NCBI GenBank assembly: GCA_038380795.1
Contig: CM076266.1
Coordinates: 32,996,145 to 33,060,144, forward strand
Source: Pyrocephalus nanus
Taxonomy: Eukaryota; Chordata; Aves; Passeriformes; Tyrannidae
Length of the DNA: 64,000 nucleotides
Direction of reading: 5' to 3'
Shown: positions 1-12,495 of the stretch, in pieces
Position numbering within the stretch: the stretch's first letter is position 1
Layout of the letters: the number at the start of each line of letters is the position of its first letter
Notes under the pieces: generated by a model
What the model was told of the DNA's origin: nothing
The model's database searches: none
The model's input: the letters and a program-made list of their open reading frames with translations, nothing else
Position numbers and translations under genes: made by a program

Positions 1-1881
1 TGCCCTGAGCAGGTTAGGAGAGCCCAGTAGCTATGCTGGAAGCGTGGGATGTGGCTGACCCAGGGGTGTAAGCATGACTCCTACTTAAATCAGCACCTAA
101 TGTTGGTGCAGGGCACCCAGTTCATGTCTGGCCTCCTAACCACCCAAACCAGTGCAGGGCAGCGAGGCTTCACATCCACCCCAGGGGTGCTCCTGGGAAC
201 GATGGCAACTCTCTCTCAGTCAAGCTGTAGCCTTCAAGCAGCAGGCTCCCTACAAATGGGAGAATCCCTACAATACACTGCACACTCCTTTAGGGATAAA
301 GCCAGATGGAACTCTGCCAAGAAGTAGATCTGACATGGTCACCTCCCTGATCCTCAGTAGGAACCAGAGTCCTTTTCTGCTGGTGCATGTCTAGAGTAAA
401 CTATGACACGTGGTGGTACAGATGAGGAGCAGACCTCTGAACACCCACTCGAAGCTGCAGGTCCCATGACAGGCCAGCCCAAAAATCTGTCCTGCCTAAG
501 GCTCTGCAGATATGTAACTTCAAACTTTCTCACAGATTACTAGATCAAGTCCCTTCAGATAACCTGGAAACACCTCCAGTGTACCAGAGGTTCAGGATTC
601 TCCTCATGCTGGGCTCACAGCTTGCCTACTGAGGGTGTCACTGATCCCACCCATCAGGTGCGTCCTCCAGACTATAAGCAGGCTCCCCTGTGTGACCCAT
701 TCCACCTGGCCACGCTAGCTACGTCAATGAAACAGCCCCCAAACTTCCAAGATACATCCGAATGCACTTATATATATACTGAGCCATGCTGGTTTTTGAG
801 AGAGTTTATGTCCTCAGACACAAAGAATCCATCATTTTAGTCTCAGCTTGCATCATGGCTATTTCCTCACAAGTGTCCCATGTGTTTCTTTACAGGCCGG
901 TTGTAGTTGCATTACATTTTAATTAATTGTACACATAAGAACTGGATTTTATACAAATTCACTTTTGCAGTTTCCAGCTGCACAGCAGAAGAGCATTTAG
1001 TCAGATTTTAAAAGAAGCTCAGCTTTCTTCTATTATAAATGCAAATCACAATAAATTGAGGAAAGCCTAAACGTTTTCTGCTTTGTTTACAGGATGTAAA
1101 TACTTTTATATGATGACAAACAGGGTTAAGGGGGAAAAAAAGTATTTATTTTAAAATTTAATTGTTGATTTCAGCCTTATTTTAAACCTGCTATCAAAAA
1201 ACCCCCAACTTTATTTGAAGCTATTAATTACACAATTAACATTTAAAACCATCATATGTCCTCTGTTACTGGTTTTACTACTTTTAAAACGTGAGCCTAT
1301 TGGGAGTGCTAGGGTCTGGAGTTCCAGACAGGAGGGGATGGCCAGTGCTGATCCATAGGGTGAGCATAAGCTCCTGCTGCTGCAAAACCATTCTGGTGCC
1401 AAGCAGCTGGTGCGAAGCGGGTATGAGCCAAGAGCGTAAACACCAGCTGAAGTAATCCCCGCAACTGCAGCTTCTAAAGGCTCAAGAAATAAATCCTAAG
1501 AAAAACTGAAATTAAAAAATTGTATATACAACTCCCAAACCTAAGTTTTCCACACCTCCAGATCAGTTCTCATCAGAGGACATCTAAGCCTCCAAGATTC
1601 AAGGGACAGAAATCGCATCTATGGACCATTCAGTGCTTCGTACAGATCCTTTCTTACTCTTGTAGCCAAAAAATGCCAACCAACAGAGGTTCACATAGGG
1701 CTGAAGAAAGCCTCACTAGGCACCAAGACACCATCCAGAATGACAGACCTGGGCACAATGAGACCACTAGAGCTCATGGGGTCAGTCAGATGGAAAAACT
1801 GTAATTCACAAAGACAGAAGTGGCAGTTTTACAAACCATGACTTCTCCAAAGAAGAACAGAAAGACCAGGAAACAGCTCTA
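1..1881. other. unassigned non-coding sequence, GC-richer at the left edge
   Basis: No gene is recognised. The first roughly 700 bases are visibly richer in G and C than the rest of the window, with short open frames on the plus strand, but these match no family I know and lack a convincing exon structure. From about 900 the sequence turns AT-rich and unstructured. The left part could be a decayed repeat or an edge of a feature lying outside the window; the sequence does not decide. Confidence 0.5.
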
Positions 1882-1904
1882 TTTTTTTTTTTTTTTTTTT
1901 TTTT
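1882..1904. repeat. poly-T homopolymer (23 T)
   Basis: A pure run of 23 T. On the minus strand it reads as a poly-A tail, but no retroposed gene or SINE body is visible on either side. It is best treated as a simple repeat whose length is likely to vary. Confidence 0.9.
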
Positions 1905-2847
1905 ACGTGTTAGTGAGGAGGGAGATGACTATACCTCATAAGGGGAACCCTAAAGCTGCATCTCACCTCAATGAGACTTGAAAAGAAACACTGGCAAGCT
2001 AACAAACTTCAATGCTTATTATTCACAGTAGGATTTAAGGGGTTCCTGAGGAAGGTATTCCTATCAGTTAGGTGAAATGTCTGTTAGGCAGACACAAAGC
2101 CCTCATCTTAAAGCTAGGACTGAATTAAATCCATCTCAGAGAAGAAGCAGCTCAAAGGTCAAGATAAGAACGCATAAGTGTACTTTTTTTGTTCTGCAAT
2201 CTCAGCTTATTGCTTATAGTCTACATGGGAAAAATAAATCCAGAGACCACATTGCCTATTTTGTATTTTAATTAAGTAAGTGACTGAAAATAAGTTATAG
2301 GTTTTTTCCACTGCCTTCTCTTGCTAGCTGCCCAAACACAGGCCTTTCTATAACCATGTCATGGATCAAGAGATTAATTAAATACAAACAAAAACCCTAT
2401 TGGAACATAAGCTTATTAAAATGTCTCTACCAATTTCACCTTTCCATCTCTTCTTAGAAATGAATACATCCTCCTTTGACACAAACCCCATGTTCTCATG
2501 TTCTGTAATCCCAATTTCTCTCTAGATATCCATGGTTTTTTGCCATTACGGCATATGGTGTTTCAAAGAGGCTCTGATGTTGCCATTTTCCTGCCCCACT
2601 CCCACAGACTCGCAGACTGAATTCCATTCATTGTGGGCAATTTATTCATGTCCAATTTACCAATGCTCTCTGCAACTATTTAGTGTTATGAATGGCTACT
2701 GTTAGCCCGCTGGACTTCACTCCTTAAAAAAGAAGCTTTGGGGGCATTATTTTTTTGGTTGGTTGGTTTTGGTGTCTTTTCTTCAGTACTCTATCAAAGT
2801 AAAATACTTTTCCAACCCTCTGGTGTTGTAGACCCACGTTTAATTGC

Positions 2848-3407
2848 TGTACTGGGTCTTGCTGGTACAGCAGCCCATACCAGTGCCATGATTCCAGTCT
2901 GTGGCTGAAACAGAGTTGATAACCTATTGATGTTCTCGTTGTTGCTGAGCAGGGCTTGCACACCAGCAAAACCTTCTCCTGTGCTGACTGTGCCCTGCAC
3001 GATCCCACTCCAGTGAACAGGCTGAAGCAGCCATGAGACTGGAAGGGGACACAGCTGGGACAGCTAAACAGCACTGACCAAAGGGATAATCCAGATGACA
3101 TGATGTTGTGTTCAGCAATGAACGCTCATGGAATAGAGGGGGAAGGGGGAATGTTCACAGTTATGGTGTTTGTCTTCCCAAGCAACAGCTATGTGTGTTT
3201 TTCAGAAAGGAGTTCGATATCTGGAAGTAGCAAATTAATTACTCTTTCTACTTTCCTTGTGTGCACAGCTCTTGCTGTCACAATTAAAATGTCATTATCT
3301 TGATCCACAAATCTTCTCACCTTCCGTTTTCTCCCTGTCTCATGGCAGAGTGCAGGAGTGAGCAGCTGGGTGAGCAACTGGCTGTTAGCCAGGGCTAAAC
3401 CAACACA
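2848..3407 (+). mobile_element. solo LTR of an avian ERVL-type endogenous retrovirus, decayed
   Basis: About 560 bp matching, by eye, the remembered layout of a common avian ERVL-class LTR. Recognisable parts in order are a start near TACTGGGTCTTGCTGG, a stretch around GTTGATAACC, TTGCTGAGCAGGGCTTGCAC, GGGGACACAGCTGGGACAGC, CTGACCAAAGGGATAATCCA, TGTTTGTCTTCCCAAGCAAC, a possible polyadenylation signal ATTAAA (3283-3288), and the terminal portion ending GGCTAAACCAACACA. The usual TATA region (near 3128) has decayed to GAATAGAGGG. No gag, pol or env remnant or second LTR is present, so this is a solo LTR left by recombination. Reading frames across it are by-products of the LTR. Exact ends need alignment to a repeat library. 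Confidence 0.85.
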
Positions 3408-3984
3408 AGGCTGCAACTGCCAATGATTTTCTTCTCGACCTCCTTCTTCATCTCTAGTTATCTTCTGTTTAATTAATCTAATTAACCCATATTAAATTAG
3501 CAGATCAAAGAAATGCCTTGACATAACAGCTGACTTGGTTAGCATCACTGCATGCTTGGAATCACAACAGATTTATGCAAGATTACTGGCTGAAGCTGGA
3601 TGCCCTCCTCAGGCAAATCCCTCTCTCTAATCCACAGAATAAATGTAATGTTTTAATTTATAAGAACCATTTCAGGCTATCCTTAGGAAAACAAAAGACA
3701 ATGATGGTACAAATTTGATATAACCACCTACATTTATATGTACCTTCCTCCATTTCTACTCATGGTAACAGAAAAGATATCAGAACTTCAAGATCCCTGG
3801 TTGATCCAGGTAGTAGTAACACAATTAAGTTGTGTTGGTTGTATATGATGGACAGGATGCTGGCAGATGCCAGAGGAATGACCCTGAGAGCTATAAAGTT
3901 GCTCATATCTTTACTGAATGAGCATAAAGGCATTAATAACCCAAAACTACTTACTTAGGCACTTCAGAGTTGTATATAACCACA
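3408..3984. other. unassigned AT-rich sequence
   Basis: Unique-looking AT-rich sequence between the solo LTR and the SINE-like element. No open frame, splice pair or repeat is visible. Confidence 0.5.
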
Positions 3985-4150
3985 TAGGGCATAGGGGAGA
4001 GGGCTGCTGGATTGTATCTTCACATCTGACAGTGATTTGCTGGTGACTTCAGGAAAGTCATTTGAACTCCATCTGACTCAATTTTTCCATTTGTGAAATG
4101 GAAATCAACATGCACTTCCATTTTAAGATAAGTGAAATACTCAAGGCTGG
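3985..4150 (+). mobile_element. ancient MIR/CORE-SINE-like element
   Basis: The stretch containing TTTGCTGGTGACTTCAGGAA, AGTCATTTGAACTCCATCTG and ACTCAATTTTTCCATTTGTG followed by AAATGGAAATCAACA tracks the well-known MIR/CORE-SINE order: 'ctagctgtgtgaccttgggcaagtca', then 'cctctctgagcctcagtttcc', then 'catctgtaaaatggggataa'. Divergence is high, as expected for an element older than the bird radiation. The tRNA-like head is too decayed to place and the 3' tail fades after about 4150. Such old SINEs are rare in birds and are sometimes retained as regulatory sequence. The alternative is a chance resemblance, but the ordered match over about 100 bases makes that unlikely. Confidence 0.7.
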
Positions 4151-4757
4151 CAACATCATTAAGCATAAGTAACTAATATCTATTAGTACCTGGTGTACGC
4201 GATTGCCCCTTTAAGCAGTTTTCCTAGGGGCATGGGGAAACATGACTTACAGTTCAGCACAGATAACAACTTCATTTCAATAGCCATTCTGAAAAGGGCA
4301 CTGTACGTGCTCCTAAATGAATTCCACACCCCAAATCAATTCAATGCCTAAGAAGAAAAAAGTATCCACTAGAAAATAAGGCAAGGTATTCTAAGAAGGC
4401 TGTTTTATCTATCTGATATGTTTCCTGCATCTCACGGTGATTTACTGTAATAGGTAGTAACTAGTGTACATAATATCTGGTTTTTAATAACCACACTTCC
4501 ATTATATTTCATTTCCCAAGGGGACTATTTGTGTTTTTTCATATCTTTTAACTGTAAAACTGTAAACTGCTATAATCAAGTTCTCCTTTCTCTTGTATTC
4601 TGGACATCCTCAGTTGATTATAATCACTGCCTGCTGAACATATCTTCAAAATGTTAATCATGAATTGAAATAAAAATTGATATTATTGCATTATGTACTG
4701 CCCCATTCATTCACTGTTCTTACCCCAAGAGACCCAGAATATGAAGACATATAAAAC
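4151..4757. other. unassigned AT-rich sequence
   Basis: No gene or repeat is recognised. The frame that seems open on the minus strand further right, over 4691-5149, exists only because it runs across the adjoining A-rich tract. Confidence 0.5.
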
Positions 4758-4860
4758 AGAAAAGGAAAAAAACCCAGAAAAGTATAAAAATAAAAAAAAA
4801 AGCAAAGAAAAAAAAAAAAAAAAAAGAACAACCAGCCAAACCAACCAACCAACAAAAAAA
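4758..4860. repeat. A-rich low-complexity tract with a short AACC repeat
   Basis: A long run dominated by A, with an uninterrupted block of about 18 A near 4808-4825. It is followed by several AACC units (CCAAACCAACCAACCAAC) and a further A run. Open frames on both strands here encode only lysine-rich or phenylalanine-rich low complexity and are not genes. Confidence 0.9.
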
Positions 4861-7800
4861 GTGCCAAAAACTGGCTCTGAAAAAGACAAGAAGACAGTTG
4901 AAAAAAGTGAAAGCCCATGCTGTTCTCCTTGATAGCTGTAAAAGAGATGTAGGCTCTGAAAGTATGTTTCAAGGTGCTTGTACAACATTCACTGTAGCTC
5001 TGGATAAAATAAAATATATTTAAAAATAGTTCAACTGGCACATCTGTATATAGTACACTACTCTTTTGAGAACTACATACTTGCTCCCACAACCATCTGA
5101 AGAACTGCAAGAGGGGAATATATTTTAGAAGGTGTCTAAAAAACCCCAAGTACGCAAGTGTGTAAATCAGGTTGTAAAGTCAGCTGGACCTTTCAAACTG
5201 AATCCACATTTAGGGGACTGATAGTTCAGAAAGGGTCACTGGATAGGGGTGTACTACTTGACAACATCCATAGTGACATCCTCAGCAGCCTCATACATGG
5301 CATTTCAGAGATTTCCAGGTTTCCAGGAAGTTGGGGAGATCCAAAATCCTTGGTTTAACTTACATCCAACACAAAAGATGCACGCATGCACATGCACACA
5401 CATAGTGTTTTAGTTTTCTCTGCTTTAATATGGAAAACTAACAGCACAAACTAACAAAAACAAACTCCAGTGTGGTCCATCCCTTTATCTTGATCAGTAG
5501 AACCAAAAGGCTGGCTATACCTGCATCCAGAAGACCAAGACACAACCATGGCCTTCTCAAAAACAAAGATCTCCCCAGAAAGGGTTTTTGTGGAACACCT
5601 GGAAATTAACTCTGAAAAATCTCCCTGTCCTTTAACTGGACACTGTCATCAGAGGCAATTAACATTTCTTAGCTTCCTCTCAGGAAGAAAGGGATGAGTA
5701 TTTGTATGGTAGATTTGGGAAAATCGCACAAATGAAAAGTTGGCCAGATAAATTCAGCCAGCTGGAAAGCAAAATCAATGAACTAAACGCATTATTAATT
5801 GAGACAACTGAATATGGACAGAGGCAAAACTACTGACAGAGCAGAGGAGATAAGGCAGACAAACCATTATCACCAAAAGTAAATAACACTGAACCAATCA
5901 GATATGATCAAAGGAGCATGTATATAAGTACTGGTGATATTACTTCTGAATTTGATTTATTTTATCTTAAGTCATAGTGTATATCATTTAAGCAAGCCAG
6001 TTCCTTCCAGGTATCTTGCTAATATCCCTTAACAGGAACAGTACTGGATGCCCAGACAGGAACAGATCAAATGAAAAGGAAAAAAAACACCCCTAACTAG
6101 ATAGAAAGGCACTATAAATTCAGGATAGCTAACAAATCTCCTATACACAGTAAAGCAAGAGGCCACCATTATCATACAGTCTGGCCTATCATAAACATGG
6201 GGCATGTATTTTCCCCGAGAACCAGGATTAATGCAATTCTGTACATATATAGAAGAAAATACTTCAAATAGTGGCAAGTTCCTCACTTCTCCCATTAAAC
6301 TCTTCCCTTTTCCTCTTCATTTATGGTTTCAGTGTGCATACTCAGGGGACAACTGTAGACCTGATGCCCATGCTGCAGGGAAAAGACCCATGAAGTTCCT
6401 GCCTGTGTAGGAACACTGACTTTCTTCTGGTCTGATGTGTCAAATACACCACCTTTAGATCCCTGCTCCAAAAAGAGAGGTCTGCAAGAAAATTTTATCT
6501 AATGGAAACAACAATATCTAGGATGGGGTAGGTAGTATTCTTCATTTTAAGTAAGTATCAGACAGGACAATGGTTCTTATTTCAGGATAACAGCTGTTGA
6601 GTATTTACACTCAATACTATTTATCATTTCTGGCAATAACGGTTTCCAAATTTCCCCTGCAGTTGCAACTCCATGTCCTAATGCATCTGTTTTTTCATCC
6701 CAGGCTGCGGTCTACTTTGATAAGTGTACCTATGCAGAGCATATGCAAACATGATAAGGAGACTATATGTCACAAGTACAACTACAAATACTAAGTGTTC
6801 TTCAGGTGAGAGAAGGACAATGTAGGGAAACATACCAAATGCACTTTTAACTGCAACTGATTTAGTCACAGCTGAGTCTAGCTTGGCCTTTATGAGCTGC
6901 ACCCACAGTTAATCTGCGTTCAGTAGCTGTCATGGAAAAACTAACATATCTCAAGAAGGCATAATATATTCTCTTCCAGCCTGTGTCAGTTAATATTCAA
7001 CACTCCCAAACAGCACATCTGCCTAATTCTTCCAAGTTATAATTGTATTATAAAGTTATGGCACTTCTACCAAAGCTCACTAAAAATACCGGAAAGAAGC
7101 ACATTCACTGTCATCTTAATAGTTCTGTATAACCTACGAGACAAGCGGCCGTGTGCTCCACACTTAGGAGGTGGGTGCACTCTATTGTAACACAATCATT
7201 TGCCTTTTATTTCTTTGATTATGGGTGTTAAAAGCTTGCATACAAAAAGAAAAAAAATAAAAATTAAAACTCTGCATGAAGTACTCTACAGAAGCAAAGG
7301 CACTGATAATAAGGTATTTACTGGGTATGGTTAGTCATCTCATTTTGGGTTTACTGCTCAATAATGTTTTCATGGAAATTAGAAAGGATACGTATTCCTG
7401 CCAGACCTGAAATTATTTGTAAAAACGTATAGTATTCCACTAACATTTCTGCAAGTCTGAGACTACAACTGGCAAACAATCTTTCCTGGCTTTGTGGCTT
7501 TCCTAACAAAAAAAAAGGCCATTAAAAAATGAGTGCTGCGAACTTTGTAACTATGCTGTGTTTCTTGTCATGCTGGGATTAGTAATAGCAGTGCTATCAA
7601 ATATTACTGTGCAATAAAACCTGTGGTTTGCATTTAGATTACATTTGATTTCTTCATGTGGAAAATGCATGCTCTAATTTTCCTCTTACAGTAAAATTGA
7701 TAATACATAGAATACAATATCACAGTAGATGACACAGTCTTCAAGGTAGGCATGACTTGTTTTATAGTCATAAAGGTTGTACTTCTGGTAGTGATTTTAT

Positions 7801-10800
7801 GACCCAGGCATACAAAAAAAAGAGCACAAAAAAGATATTTATAAGTAAAAGCATACAACAGTAAATAGAAAAGGAGACCAAGTTACAAAACAGATTGAAC
7901 TGGATATAATCAGAACCAAACAGCTTTCAAAAAAACTGCAAACTTAGCACTTGAATACCTCACCAGTCAATAATGCAGGTACAGCGGCCTTCTTTAACAA
8001 AAGAAAACAATTCTAGGCAGGAAGAAAAGGAATGTAAATAGGACAGGTGGCATCTCCTCCTGAACTGTTACAAAGGGGGGGAGGGGTATTTATGTAAATG
8101 CATAGTACTTTTACCTAATTAGAATTGTTGTAGATATAGTTCTTTATTTTTTATCTTGATAGTAATAAATCCTAATATTATTCTTCCCCATCAGATCTCT
8201 TTTGTCTGCATAAACCTTCTCTCAAGTTATGGCAATTGTGGAGGGGGTGAGAGAAAACTGGCCCAGAGCGAACCCATGGCACCAGGAAAAAATAGTTCTT
8301 TGAATATATTCTGTTAAAGCTCACGATATCATTAAGTGGCCCCTCAGCTTCCCTCTTCTTCCACAAAGTAGAAATCATCTATCACTATTTTCTTCTTACT
8401 TAGTAATCTCGCAAAGTATTCATTTCAGTGGTATCTTTTGCAATGTTTCAGATAAGCTTCTATAAGCATCTAGGATCTTATTAGCTAAAAAAAAAAGGAG
8501 GTGCACGCTGCACACGGTCTCCATGGGGACACTGCACATGGCAGAAGCTGTGAACAGAGCACTGCCATCACTGAAAGGCAATAGGAAAGAAGTATACAAT
8601 AAGGAATGACAAGCTCATTAACATGTAAAACCCATAGCCCTATATATACTGTTATATTTTTGTACATCGTCACATTAACAAATTGCTATTTATTAGGCAT
8701 GATTTACTGAGTCGAGCATAACAGAGCTGGGCACTAGCTGAGGCAAAGCAGCTGGACGCAAAACTAATGCAAACAGCTAAGAGGAGAGTGATGTCTTAAC
8801 TGCTTCTCTGCATAGCTTGATCCACCAGCCAACAGATTAACTGATTACACATCATAACAAAAATTTCACCTTTTCCTACACTGTAATAATTTCTGAATAA
8901 ATACAAAACACAGTCAAGCTTGACAAACTCATACATGAAGAGTTGCAAAATGATTCCTCACCTCCACTGAGAATGGTGCTGCCAGTGTTTAAAGACATTA
9001 TCTTTTTATAATGCATTAGTGTTCTTACATTCAGGCCAACCATGAAAAATCATGAACTGCAAATGTATTAATTTCTTACTATTTACACCCACTTCGAAGT
9101 ACACATTTGTCTTCCTACTATCCCCATGTTACCACTGCATTACCTTATTCTTCTGAACTCATAGCTCTTTCCACTGCAGTCTCACTGTGGATGCACTCTT
9201 CAGTCCAAAGAAACAAAATCCTGACTGCACAAAGCCAATGATAACGCCATGCTCAAAGCTCAAGAATTCAGCAGAATTGTGAATTCCCCACAGAGACCAT
9301 CACAAGGTAGTCTCCCCACAAAGCTCAAGCTCTGACTTGCATGCACTTGCTTGCTCAGGCTTTGCCTCTGGTTAAGAAGTACCAGTATCAGGAGAAACGC
9401 ACTTTAATTATACATTATAAACAACATGTGTTAACAGCTTATGGACTATTATGCTTCTTTGCTTTTTGCTTTTTAAGGAAAAGAATACTTTAAAAAAGGT
9501 ATTTTGGTCAGGAAGAAAAGACAAAAAGTAATCAAAGCTCTGGATCTTGTTTTTTTTTTCTTGGAAGAAGAACAACAAAAAGGCAGCAGTTCTTATAGAC
9601 AGCAGTAGATGAAGGTTATTTACCATTTTAGTACAGCCTTGAGACCCTAAATTTTAGTTCACATTAACCAAAATTAAAACTCACTGCAGATTATCAAGTT
9701 TCATGTGTTTTTTCATTACCCTTATGCAAAATTTACTTTGGCGCAGTACAGGAGTGCATTATTAATCAGCATAGATTTGTTTTAAAAGTAGTCTCTATTT
9801 ATTCAGAGGTAGGACTGACTCCAAATCCAGGCTGTCTTTTCCACATGGAATGCAAGTGTATCAGATATGGTATTTGATTTTTCAGCTCAGATGTGAGGGA
9901 CAAAATGAACTTTGGAAAAAAACTGAGTTAGAGGCTACATGGTAACAGAAAAAGAAACCACAGTATTTTACTTTTTTTTTTGTGCTGGTTTCAGGTATCA
10001 AAGTGAAAATGTCAAATGTCTCTCACCACACCCATTACAGTAAAATCTCAGACCCGTTGAAGACAATGACGCTTTGCTATTGGCATTAAATGAATCCGGT
10101 CTCACCCACCCATGACCAAAAAAGACACAATGTCATTTCAAAATCTCAGTCACTTCTCTCTCCCTTTTTGCAGCATTTTCAGATTTATACCTCCCCTGTT
10201 TAGTCTTATATTGGAGTCATTTAGCAGCTGTAACATAGCTAAATAAGCAGATCTGTGCAGTTTTAGCATGAAGGCTTTAAAATCACTGATCTTTGCAAGC
10301 TATTTTGATCAAAAGAGAGAATATTTACCACCAACTATTAAGCATGAAGTTTGAGGAAACAGAAGAGGCTTGTAGGAGGATTTGCTAACGTAGTTTATTG
10401 CTGTTACTTTTCATATATGAAAAGAAACTGCCTCTGAATCTCTGACGAAAATGCAAATAGATGTTCTTGAAAGGCAGTACAAGCCAAATGCAAGTTACAG
10501 ATACCTTGATCTTAAGGATTTATCACAACTAAATCCACTGATATCTCAATAGTGTCACACTAATAGATGTGTAAAATCAGAATCTACTTGTCCAGTGCTG
10601 CTTGAAAAAGAGACAATAGAGACACATAAGAATTTTCACATGAGTCTTCCCCATAAATGTGTGCATGAAACCCAGAGATGAAATCCTCCACAAGAACTCA
10701 CAATACTGTCTACGAGGCAGTGATAACCTCTCAGTGGTCACAATAGGTATGTTTGTTGAAACAACTAGATGGAAAAAAAAGGCATCCACTCTTGAGTGAT

Positions 10801-11460
10801 TCTGCAGAGCAACATGCCTACACCTAACACAATGGAAAACCTATTCAAGAATAGCTAATCGGTGTGAAACTATGACTGCAGAATGCTGTTAGAAGCAGTG
10901 AAAACTGAAAATCCTCTGAATTAAGTGTTCACTGAGCACGTTAAAGCTTTAGGTAGGTATCTCTCAAACCATCCACCCACATACCTGGGGGTGGTATCCA
11001 CGTGATAAATTGCATTTAACATGCACCTGCACTCTACCTACTAATCCATCCTCACCTTGGCTACTTCTAGCATTACAAGTCTCCAAGGTATTTCAAACAA
11101 CTCCCTTCTGCAAGGAAGAATTTCTCCTCAAAAGTGTATTGTCAAGAAGTCAGGAAAGATTTAAGTTCAAGTGTACTGCAGTTCAAGGTGGTTAGAAATA
11201 GGATCTTGAAATTCTTAGAAAACTAGGTTTCTATGGGGTTTCAGGATTATTACTATTTTTGGGAGACAGAAATATAGGATTTCTAAAGGGAAAACTCATA
11301 GTTCGGTCACTAAGTGACTCAGAGATGTATATACATATACAGAGCAGAGGATGGGGTCAGGTGGTAAACTCCTTTAGATACTGACAAAAAGATAACATGC
11401 ACAGCTACTCTTGGATCACCCAGAGGCAAGACCACCATTTCCTCAAGCCAGACAGACCCA
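4861..11460. other. unassigned unique AT-rich sequence
   Basis: About 6.6 kb with no recognised gene, RNA or transposon. There are scattered short homopolymers, such as G7 near 8075 and T runs near 9550 and 9970, and a CA/TA-rich patch near 5380. All open frames are short and inconsistent between strands. This reads as ordinary intergenic or intronic sequence. Confidence 0.5.
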
Positions 11461-11751
11461 TCACGCAATTGCCCTCACTGACAGCTTAGAGTCCATGCAA
11501 AGCTCCTTACCACCCATCAGCTGCATGGAAAATTGAGGCCTCAACAAGGGGAACAGACCCTTTAGTTGTTGAACTTCAAGAAAACCTACAGCGTTTTGAA
11601 GGCACAAATTAAAGGTGCAATAAATGTATGGAGGAAATGCCAATTTTTTCCTCAAAATACTGGAGCCACTCTCTCTCTCATGACACAGCAACTTAGAGAG
11701 AAGCAAATACTCACTTCTTGTCTCCAAAGTGTGTGCTCTGTGGCGGCTTGA

Positions 11752-12495
11752 AGAAGTGCCTGGAGCAGTAACAGAGGTCCACAGAGACATCTACCCATTC
11801 CCAGAGTACAGAGTGCACCTCCTTTGGCAGGCATGAAAAATTTCTGTCTCAAGATGAGAGAAAGAAGAATTTTGTGGGAAGGCCAGTTTATTATTATTTC
11901 AACTCTGGCTGGGCACCAGGACTGGACCCTGAATAAATTATGCCAGGATATATGCTCAAAGTTAGCTTCCCTAGCAGTTCTGCACAAACAGAAATCAGCA
12001 GGAGTCCAGCATGTAGAACGGCTTCCGAATCGGGTCATTAATCTGTGCAAGCAGAAAAACCTACCCAACAAACACATTAGCAGTCACCGCACTCCAGGTT
12101 ACAAGGCTGAACTATCATGCAAATTGATGCACATCTCCCACCTCCTCGAGTCACAGAGGAAGGCACAAGCAGCCTACAGGGGAGAGAGCACAGAAAAACC
12201 AGGGATGTGTACTCCTGGTGAGGAGCAATGGAACAGGACAGATTTATTCAGGCACTATGATGATGACATGGTATTGTTTTTTTCTCCAACACCACGCAAA
12301 GTATTCAGAGGTGGTCACATCCTGAAATGGCTTGGGTCTAGAAATATGGTTGTTGCCACAAAAATCCTTGCCACCTTGAATAAGCACACAAAACCACAAG
12401 GGCAGAAGGCAATTCAAAGTTTAAAGTACACAGAGACACACAGATTAGCCACAAACATCTTTTTTTCTTCTACTTGTTTGATGATTTTTCAATAA
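11752..12495 (+). other. unusually long open frame of unknown status
   Basis: The plus frame is free of stops from 11752, just after a TGA at 11749-11751, to a TAA at 12493-12495. That is 247 sense codons, by far the longest in the window. The first ATG is at 11833, giving about 220 residues; the apparent start at 11824 is TTG. The stop codon lies inside an AATAAA at 12491-12496. The predicted protein begins MKNFCLKMRERRILWEG and is rich in Lys, His and Gln, with no motif, signal peptide, membrane segment or repeat that I recognise. The minus strand also carries long overlapping frames at 11652-12077 and 11461-11790, which suggests the stretch is simply stop-poor. It could be a decayed transposon or gene fragment, or chance. 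Confidence 0.25.

Noticed and set aside
2724..3118. Overlapping minus-strand frames of 60 to 125 codons
   Set aside because: They lie antisense to the solo LTR and have no coding signature.
4691..5149. 152-codon minus-strand open frame
   Set aside because: It is kept open by the A-rich tract at 4758-4860, which reads as a run of Phe; low complexity, no domain.
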